From NCBI GenBank assembly GCA_022827945.1, contig JAJEIT010000091.1, forward strand, positions 1-43,932: 43,932 nucleotides of DNA, in the 5' to 3' direction. Below are positions 33,090 to 41,511 of this stretch, one piece after another. The stretch comes from Dehalococcoidia bacterium (GTDB taxonomy: Bacteria; Chloroflexota; Dehalococcoidia; Tepidiformales; Tepidiformaceae). Positions within the stretch are counted from its first letter, which is position 1. Each line of letters opens with the position of its first letter. The notes below the pieces were generated by a model that had not been told where the DNA came from, made no database searches, and saw nothing but the letters and a program-made list of their open reading frames with translations. The translations under genes and the position numbers were made by a program.

Positions 33090-33605
33090 CTACGCCAGCC
33101 CCAGCGCCGCGAACACGGCCTCGAACGCCGCCAGGTTTCCCGGATTGAAGTGCGGCTCCACGTACCGCACTACGCCGTCGCCTTCCACCAGCACCAGCGC
33201 CCGCCGCGACTTCCGCTCGTCCTCGTCCCACAGCCCGTACGCCTTCACGACATCGCCGAAGAAGTCGCTGAAGAGCGGGAACGGGAAGCGGTCCCGCTCC
33301 TGGAAGCGTGCGTGCGACCCCAGCCCGTTCGTGTTCATCCCGAACACCTGCACGCCCGCCCTGCGCAGGGTGTCGTGCTCCTGCGCGAACGCCTTCAGCT
33401 CGCTCGTGCAGATGGGCATGCCGTCGTCCTGGTAGAAGACCAGCAGCACGTCCCCTTCCGCGAGCACGTCCTCGAACGACACCTCGATCTGCTCCGCCTC
33501 TGTCGTCACGGCCGGCAGGTGGAAGAGGGGCGCCCGCTCGCCCGGCGTAATTGGCCCCTGACGAGGGGGTGAGCTCGTGGCCGGCTCGCGTTCCTCGGCG
33601 CTCAT
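33090..33605 (-). CDS. Peroxiredoxin / redoxin-domain protein
   Basis: The 171-residue protein has the AhpC/TSA (Bcp-like) fold: PGERAPLFHLPAV, DVLLVFYQDDGMPICTSELKAF with a single candidate peroxidatic cysteine (Cys66), GVQVFGMNTNG, FPLFSDFFGDVVKAYGL and ALVLVEGDGVVRYVEP. The Thr usually found three residues before the cysteine is Met here, which may weaken peroxide binding. There is no second cysteine, so a 1-Cys mechanism is likely. The ATG overlaps the upstream methyltransferase stop (ATGA). Confidence 0.85.
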   Translation of the reverse strand: MSAEEREPATSSPPRQGPITPGERAPLFHLPAVTTEAEQIEVSFEDVLAEGDVLLVFYQDDGMPICTSELKAFAQEHDTLRRAGVQVFGMNTNGLGSHARFQERDRFPFPLFSDFFGDVVKAYGLWDEDERKSRRALVLVEGDGVVRYVEPHFNPGNLAAFEAVFAALGLA

Positions 33606-34678
33606 GCCGTCCCCTTGAAGCCGGGCGGGACGCCCTCGACGCCGCGCGTCCCCGCGAGCACGCGGATGCGGCCCAGCCCCGCCGCGTCGGTGAGCTGCTG
33701 GAATGCCCGCCGTCGAGCGAAGTACTCGGGCAGGTCGTCGCGCACGCTCTCGACCAGGCTGCTCAGGCCCGCCTCCGTCAGGAACGCCGCCTGCGTGACC
33801 GGCGCGAACGCGGTGAACCCCGCCAGCTCCATCGCCAGCTCCAGCTCGGAGAGGTTCACGTGCGCGGTCAGGTCCTGCTCGCCCACGTGCCGGTACGGAT
33901 CCTCGTGCGCCGTGTGCCGGTGGAAGCAGAGCAGCGTTCCCTGTGTCCGCCAGTCCGCCCACAACTCCTCTTCCGGATACCCGTAGTCGAAGGTCAGCAC
34001 GGCCCCGCGCTCGATCAGGTCGCACATCGCCAGCATCGTCGCGTGGGCGCGACCATTCACCTCGAACCGCCCGGCGGCAGGCGCGCCGTCGATCGTCGCG
34101 ATGCTGCCCCGCGCCTCGACGAACGCCTCCCCGTCCCAGCGCACCCAGACCTCGACCGGACCTCGCCCCTCCACCTCGAACAGTCGTACGGGGAGCGCGT
34201 CGAACAGCTCGTTGGACAGCACGATCCCCGCCTCCGCGACCGGTGGCGCCTCGTCGCGCCACTCGATGCGCGTGTCCGAACCTCGTGCGTTCGGCTCGAT
34301 GGCCACGTAGCGCAGCGCCTCCCCGAAGTCGCCGCCCCGCCCCTCGGCCCAGTCCAGCAGCGATGTCGCCAGCGCTCCCTCCCCCGCCCCCGGCTCGATG
34401 ATCGTGAACGGCGACGGGCGCCCCAGTCCCTCCCAGACCCACTCGCACCAGGCCCCTGCCGCCCAACCGAACATCGGGTGGATGGCCGGGCTCGTGAGGA
34501 AGTCCCCGCCCGTGCCGATACGCCCCGGCTTGCGGTAGTAGCCGTGCTCCGGGTGGTACAGCGCGAGCTCCATGAACCGCTCGAACGGGATGGCCCCGCC
34601 GTCCATCTCCTCGATGATCGCCTTCACGAGCGCGGGGTTCCCCACCGCCCCCAGCCCCGGGTCCAGGTCGAGCGCCAT
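33602..34678 (-). CDS. MidA/NDUFAF7-type SAM-dependent methyltransferase
   Basis: This 358-residue protein belongs to the Methyltransf_28 family. It carries FMELALYHPEHGYYRKPGRI then GDFLTSPAIHPMFG, which is the family signature. The SAM motif IIEPGAGEGALATSLLDWA and SNELFDALPVRLFEV follow, then FDYGYPEEELW. Eukaryotic NDUFAF7 dimethylates an arginine of respiratory complex I; bacterial targets are unproven. It is divergent from the histidine phosphatase gene (65-nt gap). A GAGAAT box with AGGACA 17 bp upstream may be its promoter. Confidence 0.88.
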   Translation of the reverse strand: MALDLDPGLGAVGNPALVKAIIEEMDGGAIPFERFMELALYHPEHGYYRKPGRIGTGGDFLTSPAIHPMFGWAAGAWCEWVWEGLGRPSPFTIIEPGAGEGALATSLLDWAEGRGGDFGEALRYVAIEPNARGSDTRIEWRDEAPPVAEAGIVLSNELFDALPVRLFEVEGRGPVEVWVRWDGEAFVEARGSIATIDGAPAAGRFEVNGRAHATMLAMCDLIERGAVLTFDYGYPEEELWADWRTQGTLLCFHRHTAHEDPYRHVGEQDLTAHVNLSELELAMELAGFTAFAPVTQAAFLTEAGLSSLVESVRDDLPEYFARRRAFQQLTDAAGLGRIRVLAGTRGVEGVPPGFKGTA

Positions 34679-34730
34679 GTGGGGATTCTCCCCCGCTGGC
34701 GCGGCGCTGTCCTGTTCCAGGCCGGGGCGA

Positions 34731-34736
34731 TAGAGT
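34731..34736 (+). promoter_or_regulatory. -10 box of the histidine phosphatase gene
   Basis: TAGAGT ends 7 nt before ATG 34744, so the mRNA would begin at or next to the start codon. No Shine-Dalgarno and no strong -35 are present. Confidence 0.45.
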
Positions 34737-34743
34737 CGGCGCG

Positions 34744-35463
34744 ATGCCTGATGCCACGAAGCCGCGCCGCGTCCGCTGGGTCGATCTTGAGAACCCGTTC
34801 GTCGAGTCGCTCGAGGGGATGACCGAGCTGCTGCTGATTCGCCACGGCGAGCAGCAGCTGCAGGCCAACATGCCCATGGGCGACATCGTCGATGCCCCGC
34901 TCTCGCCCCTCGGGCTTGAGCAGGCGCGCGTCGTGGGCGAGCGGCTGGCCGCCGTGGCCGTCGATGCCGTCTACTGCAGTCCCCTGAGTCGCGCCCGCGT
35001 CACCGGTGGGGAAATCGCCCGCCACCACGGTCTCGAGCCCGTGGTCCACGAGGATCTTCGCGAGCTGGAGCAGTTCTGCGGCGCGCCCCAACACCTCGGC
35101 GTCATCGACCATTACGGCGCCGAACGCTTCGTCGAGCTGATGCGCGAGCAAAACCGGACGCGCCTCGATTCCACCTGGCCGGATGGCGAGGACATGGTGG
35201 CCTTCCGGGAACGTGTGACCGGCGCCATTGCCGGGATCGCCGAGGCCAACCGGGGGCGCCGTGTCGTCGTCGCCTGCCACGCCGGCGTCATCAATCACTA
35301 CCTTGCCCACGCCCTTGCCTCCAGCGTGGACCAGGTGTTCCCGCTCCACCACACGTCGATCACGACGGTGCGCGTCGACGGCGACCGCGTGGCCGTCCTC
35401 TCCGTCAACGACTTCGCGCACGTCCATGCGGTGCAGACCTCCCGGAACGACCTGAACGGCTGA
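34744..35463 (+). CDS. Histidine phosphatase family protein
   Basis: The 239-residue protein is of the phosphoglycerate-mutase-like histidine phosphatase type: LLIRHGEQQLQ (His34, the phosphorylated residue, with Arg33), PLSPLGLEQARVVGERL, VYCSPLSRARVTG and the second catalytic histidine in VVVACHAGVINHYL. Unlike most, it has a ~25-residue extension before the RHG motif; an internal ATG at 34819 with GAGGGG directly before it is an alternative start. The substrate is unknown. Confidence 0.88.
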   Translation: MPDATKPRRVRWVDLENPFVESLEGMTELLLIRHGEQQLQANMPMGDIVDAPLSPLGLEQARVVGERLAAVAVDAVYCSPLSRARVTGGEIARHHGLEPVVHEDLRELEQFCGAPQHLGVIDHYGAERFVELMREQNRTRLDSTWPDGEDMVAFRERVTGAIAGIAEANRGRRVVVACHAGVINHYLAHALASSVDQVFPLHHTSITTVRVDGDRVAVLSVNDFAHVHAVQTSRNDLNG

Positions 35464-35482
35464 GACGCGCCCGCGGGCGTGC

Positions 35483-35488
35483 TAGGCT
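35483..35488 (+). promoter_or_regulatory. -10 box of the ModE-like gene
   Basis: TAGGCT ends 9 nt before ATG 35498. CTGAGA at 35460-35465, 17 bp upstream, is a weak -35 candidate. There is no Shine-Dalgarno. Confidence 0.45.
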
Positions 35489-35497
35489 CGCCCCGCG

Positions 35498-35854
35498 ATG
35501 GCCTCCTCGGAGCCCCGCCAGAAGCTGTGGATCGAGACCGACGGCCAGCTCGTCATGTCCGACTACCGCGTCCGCTTGCTGGAGCTTGTCGCCGAGACCG
35601 GTTCGCTGGCCGAGGCCGCCTCGGCGCTCGGTCTCAGCTATCGCCGCGCCTGGGGGAAGGTGAAGGAGATCGAGAGCAACCTCGGCCGCCCGCTCGTCCA
35701 GTCCGAGGTGGGCGGCGCCGGCGGCGGCCGGACCGCTCTCACCCCCGCGGCCGAGGAGCTCGTGGCTGCCTACCGCCGCTTCCAGGAGCGCGTCGAGCAG
35801 GACGTCGAAGGCGCCTACGCCGAGGAGCTTCGCGACCTCCTCGCCTCCCCCTGA
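35498..35854 (+). CDS. ModE N-terminal-type winged-helix regulator
   Basis: The 118-residue protein has the LysR-like winged helix of ModE: VRLLELVAETGSLAEAASALGLSYRRAWGKVKEIE, with the ModE-specific 'S-Y-R-x-A-W' turn. The wing follows as GGAGGGRTALTPAAEELVAAYRRF. The C-terminal molybdate-binding (MOP) domains of full ModE are missing, so it may sense the ligand differently or act as a short ModE-like repressor of molybdenum genes. It is monocistronic and lies just before aspS. Confidence 0.88.
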   Translation: MASSEPRQKLWIETDGQLVMSDYRVRLLELVAETGSLAEAASALGLSYRRAWGKVKEIESNLGRPLVQSEVGGAGGGRTALTPAAEELVAAYRRFQERVEQDVEGAYAEELRDLLASP

Positions 35855-35872
35855 CGCCGGCCCCCGGTCGCG

Positions 35873-35901
35873 TTGGTCCTTGAAGGGGCTCGCGGTAGGC
35901 T
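35873..35901 (+). promoter_or_regulatory. Promoter of aspS
   Basis: TTGGTC (35873-35878), 17-bp spacer, TAGGCT (35896-35901). The -10 ends only 5 nt before the aspS ATG, so the transcript must start at the ATG or within a base or two of it. This is the clearest leaderless case in the window. Confidence 0.6.
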
Positions 35902-35906
35902 GACCT

Positions 35907-37685
35907 ATGCTCAAAGACGCCTTCGCAGGTGACCTCACAGCCGGCGACGAGGGCCGCACCGTTCGCCTCGCCGGCTGGGTCCACCGCCGCCGCGACCACG
36001 GCGGCCTCAACTTCACCGACCTCCGCGACTCGCACGGCATCGTCCAGGTCGTCATCGACCCCGAGAACGCCGAGGCCCACGAGGCCGCCCACCGCGCCCG
36101 CTCCGAGTGGGTGCTGGGGGTAGAGGGCACGGTCCGCCGCCGTTCCCCGGAGACGGTCAACGCCGACATGCCCACGGGCGAGATCGAGGTCTTCCCGACG
36201 TCCGTCGAGGTCCTGAACGAAGCCCTCACGCCCCCCTTTGCCGTCAATGACGAGAGCGAGGTCGACGAGCTCGTCCGCCTCCGCCACCGCTACGTCGACC
36301 TTCGCCGCCCCGGCGTCGCCGACGTCATCCGGCTGCGCCACGAGGTCGTGCTTTTCATGCGCGAGTTCCTCTCCGAGCGTGGCTTCTACGAGATCGAGAC
36401 GCCCACGCTCATCAAGTCCACCCCCGAGGGCGCCCGCGACTTTCTCGTCCCCTCCCGCCTCCAGCACGGCCACTTCTTCGCCCTGCCCCAGTCGCCCCAG
36501 ATCATGAAAGAGCTGCTCATGGTCGGTGGCTTCGAGCGCTACTTCCAGATGGCTCGCTGCTACCGCGACGAGGACACACGCGCCAACCGTATCGTCGAGC
36601 TGACGCAGCTCGATCTCGAGATGGCCTTCGTCGACGAGGAGGACGTCATCTCCCTCGTCGAGGAGCTGTTTACCGAGGTCGCCCGCCGCTTCGGCGGAGG
36701 CAGGCGCCTCGCCCAGACCCCCTTCCCCCGCATCGACTACGCCGACGCCATGGCCCGCTACGGCATCGACCGTCCCGACCTGCGCTTCGGCCTCGAGTTC
36801 GTCGATGTCAGCGACGCCGTGCGCGAGTCGGAGTTCCAGGTGTTCGCCGGCGCGCTGGCCGGTGGCGGCGAGGTGCGCGCCATGCGCGTGCCCGGCCAGG
36901 CCGAGATGGCGCGCCGCGGCATCGATTCCCTCGTCGAGGTCGCCCGCGGCGGCGGCGCGAAGGGGCTGGCCAACATCGGCTACCTCGCCGGCGGCGAGCT
37001 GCGCTCCCCCATCGCCCGTTTCCTCTCGGAGGAAGAGATCGCCCAGCTTCGCACGCTCACCGGGGCCGAAGACGGCGACATGCTCTTCCTCGTCGCCGAC
37101 CAGCCCGCGGTCGTTGCCGCCTCCATGGCGCTCGTGCGCGAGGAGCTCGCCCAACGCCTCGACCTGATCGACCCCGATGTGCTCTCGTTCGCCTGGGTCA
37201 CCGGCTTCCCCCTCCTCGAGTGGAGCGCCGAGGAAGAGCGCTGGGACGCCCTCCACAACCCCTTCAGCGGCTTCGACGCAGCGGACGCGCCCCTGCTCGA
37301 GACCGACCCCGGCGCCGTCCGCGCCAAGCAGTACGACCTCACCCTCAACGGTACCGAGATCGCCGGCGGCTCTGTCCGTATCCACCGTCGCGATGAGCAG
37401 GAGCAGGTTCTGCGCCTCATGAACTACACCGACGAGGACATGCAGGACCGCTTCGGCGTCCTCCTCGATGCCCTCGAGTACGGCGCCCCCCCGATGGGCG
37501 GCATCGCCGCCGGCATCGACCGGGTCCTCATGGAGCTCGTCGGGACCCCCAACATCCGCGATGTCATCGCCTTCCCCAAGGCCTCCTCCGGCAGCGACCC
37601 CCTCATGGGCTCGCCCCAGCCCGTCGGCCAGGACCAGCTCGACGAGCTCGGCCTGCGCGTCGCTGACCAAGGTAAAGACGCGTGA
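35907..37685 (+). CDS. aspS: Aspartate--tRNA ligase, probably non-discriminating
   Basis: AspS is a class II synthetase that charges tRNA-Asp. The 592-residue protein has the N-terminal OB-fold anticodon domain (VHRRRDHGGLNFTDLRD), motif 1 region, motif 2 with FQMARCYRDEDTRANR, the bacterial GAD insertion (about 285-410) and motif 3 with GGIAAGIDRVLM. FALPQSPQ is an amino-acid-site signature. The residue at position 31 is His, the form reported for non-discriminating AspRS that also charge tRNA-Asn; discriminating enzymes have Leu. That implies a GatCAB amidotransferase elsewhere. The gene has a leaderless promoter. Confidence 0.96.
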   Translation: MLKDAFAGDLTAGDEGRTVRLAGWVHRRRDHGGLNFTDLRDSHGIVQVVIDPENAEAHEAAHRARSEWVLGVEGTVRRRSPETVNADMPTGEIEVFPTSVEVLNEALTPPFAVNDESEVDELVRLRHRYVDLRRPGVADVIRLRHEVVLFMREFLSERGFYEIETPTLIKSTPEGARDFLVPSRLQHGHFFALPQSPQIMKELLMVGGFERYFQMARCYRDEDTRANRIVELTQLDLEMAFVDEEDVISLVEELFTEVARRFGGGRRLAQTPFPRIDYADAMARYGIDRPDLRFGLEFVDVSDAVRESEFQVFAGALAGGGEVRAMRVPGQAEMARRGIDSLVEVARGGGAKGLANIGYLAGGELRSPIARFLSEEEIAQLRTLTGAEDGDMLFLVADQPAVVAASMALVREELAQRLDLIDPDVLSFAWVTGFPLLEWSAEEERWDALHNPFSGFDAADAPLLETDPGAVRAKQYDLTLNGTEIAGGSVRIHRRDEQEQVLRLMNYTDEDMQDRFGVLLDALEYGAPPMGGIAAGIDRVLMELVGTPNIRDVIAFPKASSGSDPLMGSPQPVGQDQLDELGLRVADQGKDA

Positions 37686-37795
37686 GCGGCAGCACTGTGG
37701 AGCCGGCGATTCGGTACGCTATCCTCATAGCAGCGCGGACCACAGCCCGCTCCACGAGTTAATCAGCTTCACTACCACGACCCGGGAGAAACCGT

Positions 37796-39523
37796 ATGTC
37801 GAATCGCACCCTCGGACTGATGATGGGGGCCGTCGCCCTCTTGATCGTGGCGGTCGCCGTTGTGTTCGTGCTTGTGCTTTCCGGCGGCGATGGCGATGAC
37901 GGCGACGACACCCCCGCTCGCCCCGCCACCGAATCGGCAGACCGCGACGATGTCGGCGATGACCGCAGCGATCAGGAAGCCGATGACCGCGATGACGGCG
38001 ACCGCGCAACCGGCGGCATCTGCGGCGAGAACCGCCTCGTCACCTTCGGCGACGACCCCGCCACCGTCTTCGACCCCATCCAGGTCGGCGATGCCAGCAC
38101 GGCTGAGTACACCGCCGAGATCTTCGGTGGCCTCGTCACCCTCAACCTCGACCTGGAGGTCGTACCCGATATCGCCGAGCGCTGGGAGATCACCGACGGC
38201 GGTCGCGTCTACACCTTCTTCCTCCGCGACGACGTCGTCTTCCACAATGGCCGCCGCGTCACCGCCGATGACGTCAAGTACAGCCTCGAGCGGGCCGCCG
38301 ACCCCGCCAACTTCTCCCCCACCGTCCTCGACTACCTCGGCGACATCGTCGGCGTTCGGGACAAGTTCAACGGCCGGGCCGACGACATCAGCGGCGTTCA
38401 GGTTGTCGACGAGTACACCCTTCGCATCGAGCTCACCGAGCCGATCAGCTACTTCCTCCAGCAGCTCACCTACACGGTCGCCTACGTGGTCGACCAGGAG
38501 CAGATCGAGGACGATCCGAACAACTGGACGCGCAGGCCCAACGGCACCGGTCCCTTCCGCGTCAAGACGTTCCGCCCCCTCGAGGAGATCGTCCTTATCC
38601 CCAACGACCGCTACCACCTTGGCCCGCCCAGGGTCGACGAGGTCGTGTTCAGCCTCAGCGGCGGCTCACTCTCGACTCGCTTCCAGAACGACGAGATCCA
38701 CGTGGCCCTCGTTCCCGCCGTCGAGCTCGCCGGCGTCCTCAGCGGTGAAAGCGAGCTGAGCGAGTTCTACCGGCCCGTTCCCCAGCTCTCGTTCTTCTAC
38801 CTCGGCTTCAACGTGAACGAGCCTCCCTTCGACGACCCGCTGGTGCGCCAGGCCTTCGCCCACGCTATCAACCGCGAGGCCATCAATGAGGTCCTCTTCT
38901 TCGATGCCGCCCTCGTGGCCGACGGCATCCTTCCCCCCACCCTCCCCGGGTACAGCGAGGCCATCTCGACCTACCCGTACGACCCCGAGAGGGCCGCTGA
39001 ACTGCTCGCGCAGTCCCGCTACGCCGACGACATGCCCCGCATCGTCCTCACTTTCAGCGGCGGTGGTGGCGACCCGCCCGACAACCTCCAGGCCTACCAA
39101 CAGCAGTGGCGCGAAGCCCTCGGCGTCGAGGTCGAGATCGAGGCCATCGAGTGGTCCGCCTACCTGCGCGAGCTGCGCCGCGGCACCTTCCAGATGTACT
39201 CGGCCGGCTGGATCGCCGACTACCCCGATCCCGAGAACTTCCTTGGCAAGCTCTTCTCCGGCGAGAGCCGCCTCAACCACACCGGCTACGCGAGCGAGCG
39301 CGTCGACGCCCTCCTCGACGAGGCCGCCACGCTGGGCGACCAGGAGGCCCGCTACCGGCTCTACCATCAGGCCGAGCAGCTCATCATCGACGACGCCCCC
39401 ATCATTCCCACCTTCTGGACGATCAGTCACTATCTCGTGCGTGAGTGCGTCCAGAACTGGGTCGATCCCGGTACCATCGTGCCCAAGTACCGCTACATCG
39501 AGATCGATACCTCGGGAGAGTAG
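37796..39523 (+). CDS. Peptide/oligopeptide ABC transporter substrate-binding protein
   Basis: The 575-residue protein is a family 5 solute-binding protein: TAEIFGGLVTLNLDLEVVPDIAERWE, FFLRDDVVFHNGRRVTADDVKYSLERA, NGTGPFRVKTF, DPLVRQAFAHAINREAI and WIADYPDPENFLGKLF. It is anchored by one N-terminal helix (about 6-29) without a lipobox cysteine. A very acidic linker rich in Asp (about 31-72) joins the helix to the binding domain. GGGAG lies seven bases before the ATG. It heads an operon with two permeases; the ligand (peptide, nickel or other) cannot be told. Confidence 0.92.
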   Translation: MSNRTLGLMMGAVALLIVAVAVVFVLVLSGGDGDDGDDTPARPATESADRDDVGDDRSDQEADDRDDGDRATGGICGENRLVTFGDDPATVFDPIQVGDASTAEYTAEIFGGLVTLNLDLEVVPDIAERWEITDGGRVYTFFLRDDVVFHNGRRVTADDVKYSLERAADPANFSPTVLDYLGDIVGVRDKFNGRADDISGVQVVDEYTLRIELTEPISYFLQQLTYTVAYVVDQEQIEDDPNNWTRRPNGTGPFRVKTFRPLEEIVLIPNDRYHLGPPRVDEVVFSLSGGSLSTRFQNDEIHVALVPAVELAGVLSGESELSEFYRPVPQLSFFYLGFNVNEPPFDDPLVRQAFAHAINREAINEVLFFDAALVADGILPPTLPGYSEAISTYPYDPERAAELLAQSRYADDMPRIVLTFSGGGGDPPDNLQAYQQQWREALGVEVEIEAIEWSAYLRELRRGTFQMYSAGWIADYPDPENFLGKLFSGESRLNHTGYASERVDALLDEAATLGDQEARYRLYHQAEQLIIDDAPIIPTFWTISHYLVRECVQNWVDPGTIVPKYRYIEIDTSGE

Positions 39524-39529
39524 GACAGG

Positions 39530-40483
39530 GTGAGCCAGGGGCTCGCGGGCTACGTCATCCGGCGGCTCCTCTGGACCGTCCCGGTGATCGTCGCTATCTC
39601 GATCCTCGTCTTCCTGCTGCTCCGGCTCGCTCCCCAGGACCCCATCGACTCACTCCTCGGCCAGCGCTACGACGAAGAGATCGCCCAGAGGCTGCGGGCG
39701 AAGTACGGCTACGACCGCCCCCTCCACATCCAGTACCTCAAGTACGTCCAGAACCTCTTCCAGGGTGATCTCGGCGTCTCCACGAGGCACGGCGACTTCT
39801 CTGTCGCTGAAGTCATCGTGCCGAAGATTCGCGTCTCGGCGGGCATGAACGTCATGGCGATGATCCTCGTCTTCGGCCTGGGTATCCCCGTCGGCGTGTA
39901 CGCCGCCCTCGTACGCGGGTCCTTTCTCGACCCCCTCATCATCGGGTTCTGGCTCCTGATCGACTCGATCCCCGTCTTCGTCTCGGCGGTCGTGGCGCCC
40001 TGGCTCTTCGCGCTCCAGTTGGGCTGGGTCGACCTCACCTACGAGGGTGTTCTCCACCCCAACATCATCCTGCCCGTCTTTGTCATGTCCTTGCCGGGCG
40101 TGGCGGGAGTTGCACGGCTTATGCGAGCTTCCGTCATCCAGGTCAGTAACGAGGAGTACGTTCGTACGGCCCGTGCCAAGGGCCTGCGGGAACGCACCGT
40201 CGTGGTGTCTCACGTCGTGCGTAACGCCCTCCTCCCCATGGTCACGGCGATCGGGCTTTCTCTGCCGGGGCTGTTCACCGGCTCCCTCTTTGTCGAGTTG
40301 CTCTTTGGCATCCCCGGCATCGCGCGAGAGTCGCTCCAGGCCGTCCTCGGGTTCGACTTCGATGTTGTTCTCGGGTTGGTGCTCTTCGGCTCGGTCCTCT
40401 TCGTCCTCGCCAACATCCTGATCGATATTGCCTACGGCTTCATTGACCCGCGGATCCGCATCACCGCAGCGAGGGGTGCTTAG
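39530..40483 (+). CDS. ABC transporter permease, DppB/OppB type
   Basis: This 317-residue protein has six membrane helices. It starts with VIRRLLWTVPVIVAISILVF and LLRLAPQDPID, the DppB family N-terminus. It carries the ATPase-coupling EAA loop EYVRTARAKGLRERTVVVSHVVRNALLP. It forms the pore with the following DppC-type protein. The GTG start lies 6 nt after the binding-protein stop. Confidence 0.93.
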   Translation: MSQGLAGYVIRRLLWTVPVIVAISILVFLLLRLAPQDPIDSLLGQRYDEEIAQRLRAKYGYDRPLHIQYLKYVQNLFQGDLGVSTRHGDFSVAEVIVPKIRVSAGMNVMAMILVFGLGIPVGVYAALVRGSFLDPLIIGFWLLIDSIPVFVSAVVAPWLFALQLGWVDLTYEGVLHPNIILPVFVMSLPGVAGVARLMRASVIQVSNEEYVRTARAKGLRERTVVVSHVVRNALLPMVTAIGLSLPGLFTGSLFVELLFGIPGIARESLQAVLGFDFDVVLGLVLFGSVLFVLANILIDIAYGFIDPRIRITAARGA

Positions 40484-40485
40484 CG

Positions 40486-41460
40486 ATGAGCACCGTGGTA
40501 GCTCCCCTGGAGACTGGAGACCTCGGGACGCGCCCCGCGCCCCGGTATCGCTTCCTGCGGGAGTTGGTCCGCAAGAAGATCGCCATGGTGGCGATTTTCC
40601 TCATCACCATCTTCTATCTCGCCGGCATTCTTGCTCCCTGGGTCTCCACCAGCGACCCCAACTACCAGCGGCTCACGATCGAGGAACGGCTGGATACACC
40701 TTCGAGCGTGCACTGGTTCGGTACGGATGGAGCTGGTCGCGATCTGTACTCGCGTGTCGTGTACTCCGCCCGAACCACTCTCATCTTTACGCTCGTCGTG
40801 ATCCTCACAGGTTCGTTGGTGCTGGGGCTCAGTCTGGGCCTGCTTGCGGGGTATCGCGGCGGCTACGTAGATGCCGCCATCATGCGCGTCGGAGAGGTGT
40901 TGAGCGGTGTACCGACGCTTCTCCTCATGCTGGCCATCTCCGCTGCGTTCCGGACACGCCTCAACGACGTCGCCTTCTGGCTCAAGGACAACACCTTCCT
41001 CGGCGACGACGCCCGCGCCATCGTTCCCTTCCTCATCATCGTTGGGGCGGCTCTTCCTTTCGCCTGGATCGGGTCCGCACGCATCGTGCGCAGCCAGGTG
41101 CTGGCCATCCGCGAACAGGAGTACGTGCTCGCTGCCGAAACAATTGGGGCATCGACCACGCGCCTTCTTGTTCGCCACGTCTTTCCCGGGGTTCTGCCTA
41201 TCTTCCTCGTTGGCATCTCCGCCTCGATGGCTGGGATCGCGGGCGGCGAGATCGCGCTCAGCTACCTCGGTCTCGGAGTCGATCCGTCCACGCCCAGCTT
41301 CGGGACCCTGCTTGGCAACGCAGGCGGCGTACGCACCTTCCAGGAATATCCGCACATGCTGCTTGTCTCGGGCATCCCGATCATCCTCTTCTTCTTCTCC
41401 TGGAACCTGCTCGGCGACGCCCTTGTCGACATCGTCGAACCACGCACCTACCGGCGCTGA
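40486..41460 (+). CDS. ABC transporter permease, DppC/OppC type
   Basis: This 324-residue protein has a cytoplasmic N-terminus, about six membrane helices and the DppC-type HWFGTDGAGRDLYSRVVYSARTTL element, cut here into WFGTDGAGRDLYSRV. Its EAA loop reads EYVLAAETIGASTTRLLVRHVFPGVLP, seen as EQEYVLAAETIGAS then HVFPGVLP. The last helices include SYLGLGVDPSTPSFG. A 30-40 residue insertion around RTRLNDVAFWLKDNTFLGDD lies between helices. No ATPase gene follows. Confidence 0.93.
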   Translation: MSTVVAPLETGDLGTRPAPRYRFLRELVRKKIAMVAIFLITIFYLAGILAPWVSTSDPNYQRLTIEERLDTPSSVHWFGTDGAGRDLYSRVVYSARTTLIFTLVVILTGSLVLGLSLGLLAGYRGGYVDAAIMRVGEVLSGVPTLLLMLAISAAFRTRLNDVAFWLKDNTFLGDDARAIVPFLIIVGAALPFAWIGSARIVRSQVLAIREQEYVLAAETIGASTTRLLVRHVFPGVLPIFLVGISASMAGIAGGEIALSYLGLGVDPSTPSFGTLLGNAGGVRTFQEYPHMLLVSGIPIILFFFSWNLLGDALVDIVEPRTYRR

Positions 41461-41480
41461 GACGTAAAGAGTGAATCCCG

Positions 41481-41486
41481 TATACT
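41481..41486 (+). promoter_or_regulatory. -10 box upstream of tig
   Basis: TATACT lies 25 nt before the GTG of tig, with GGAGG in between. Unlike the leaderless cases it leaves room for a short leader with a ribosome site. It allows tig-clpP-clpX to be transcribed separately from the ABC transporter genes. Confidence 0.5.
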
Positions 41487-41511
41487 CGAATCGCGGAGGC
41501 ACGGCGGCCCG

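Noticed and set aside
35739..37670. 643-codon reverse frame over aspS
   Set aside because: Antisense shadow of a full-length synthetase; no motif or ribosome site.
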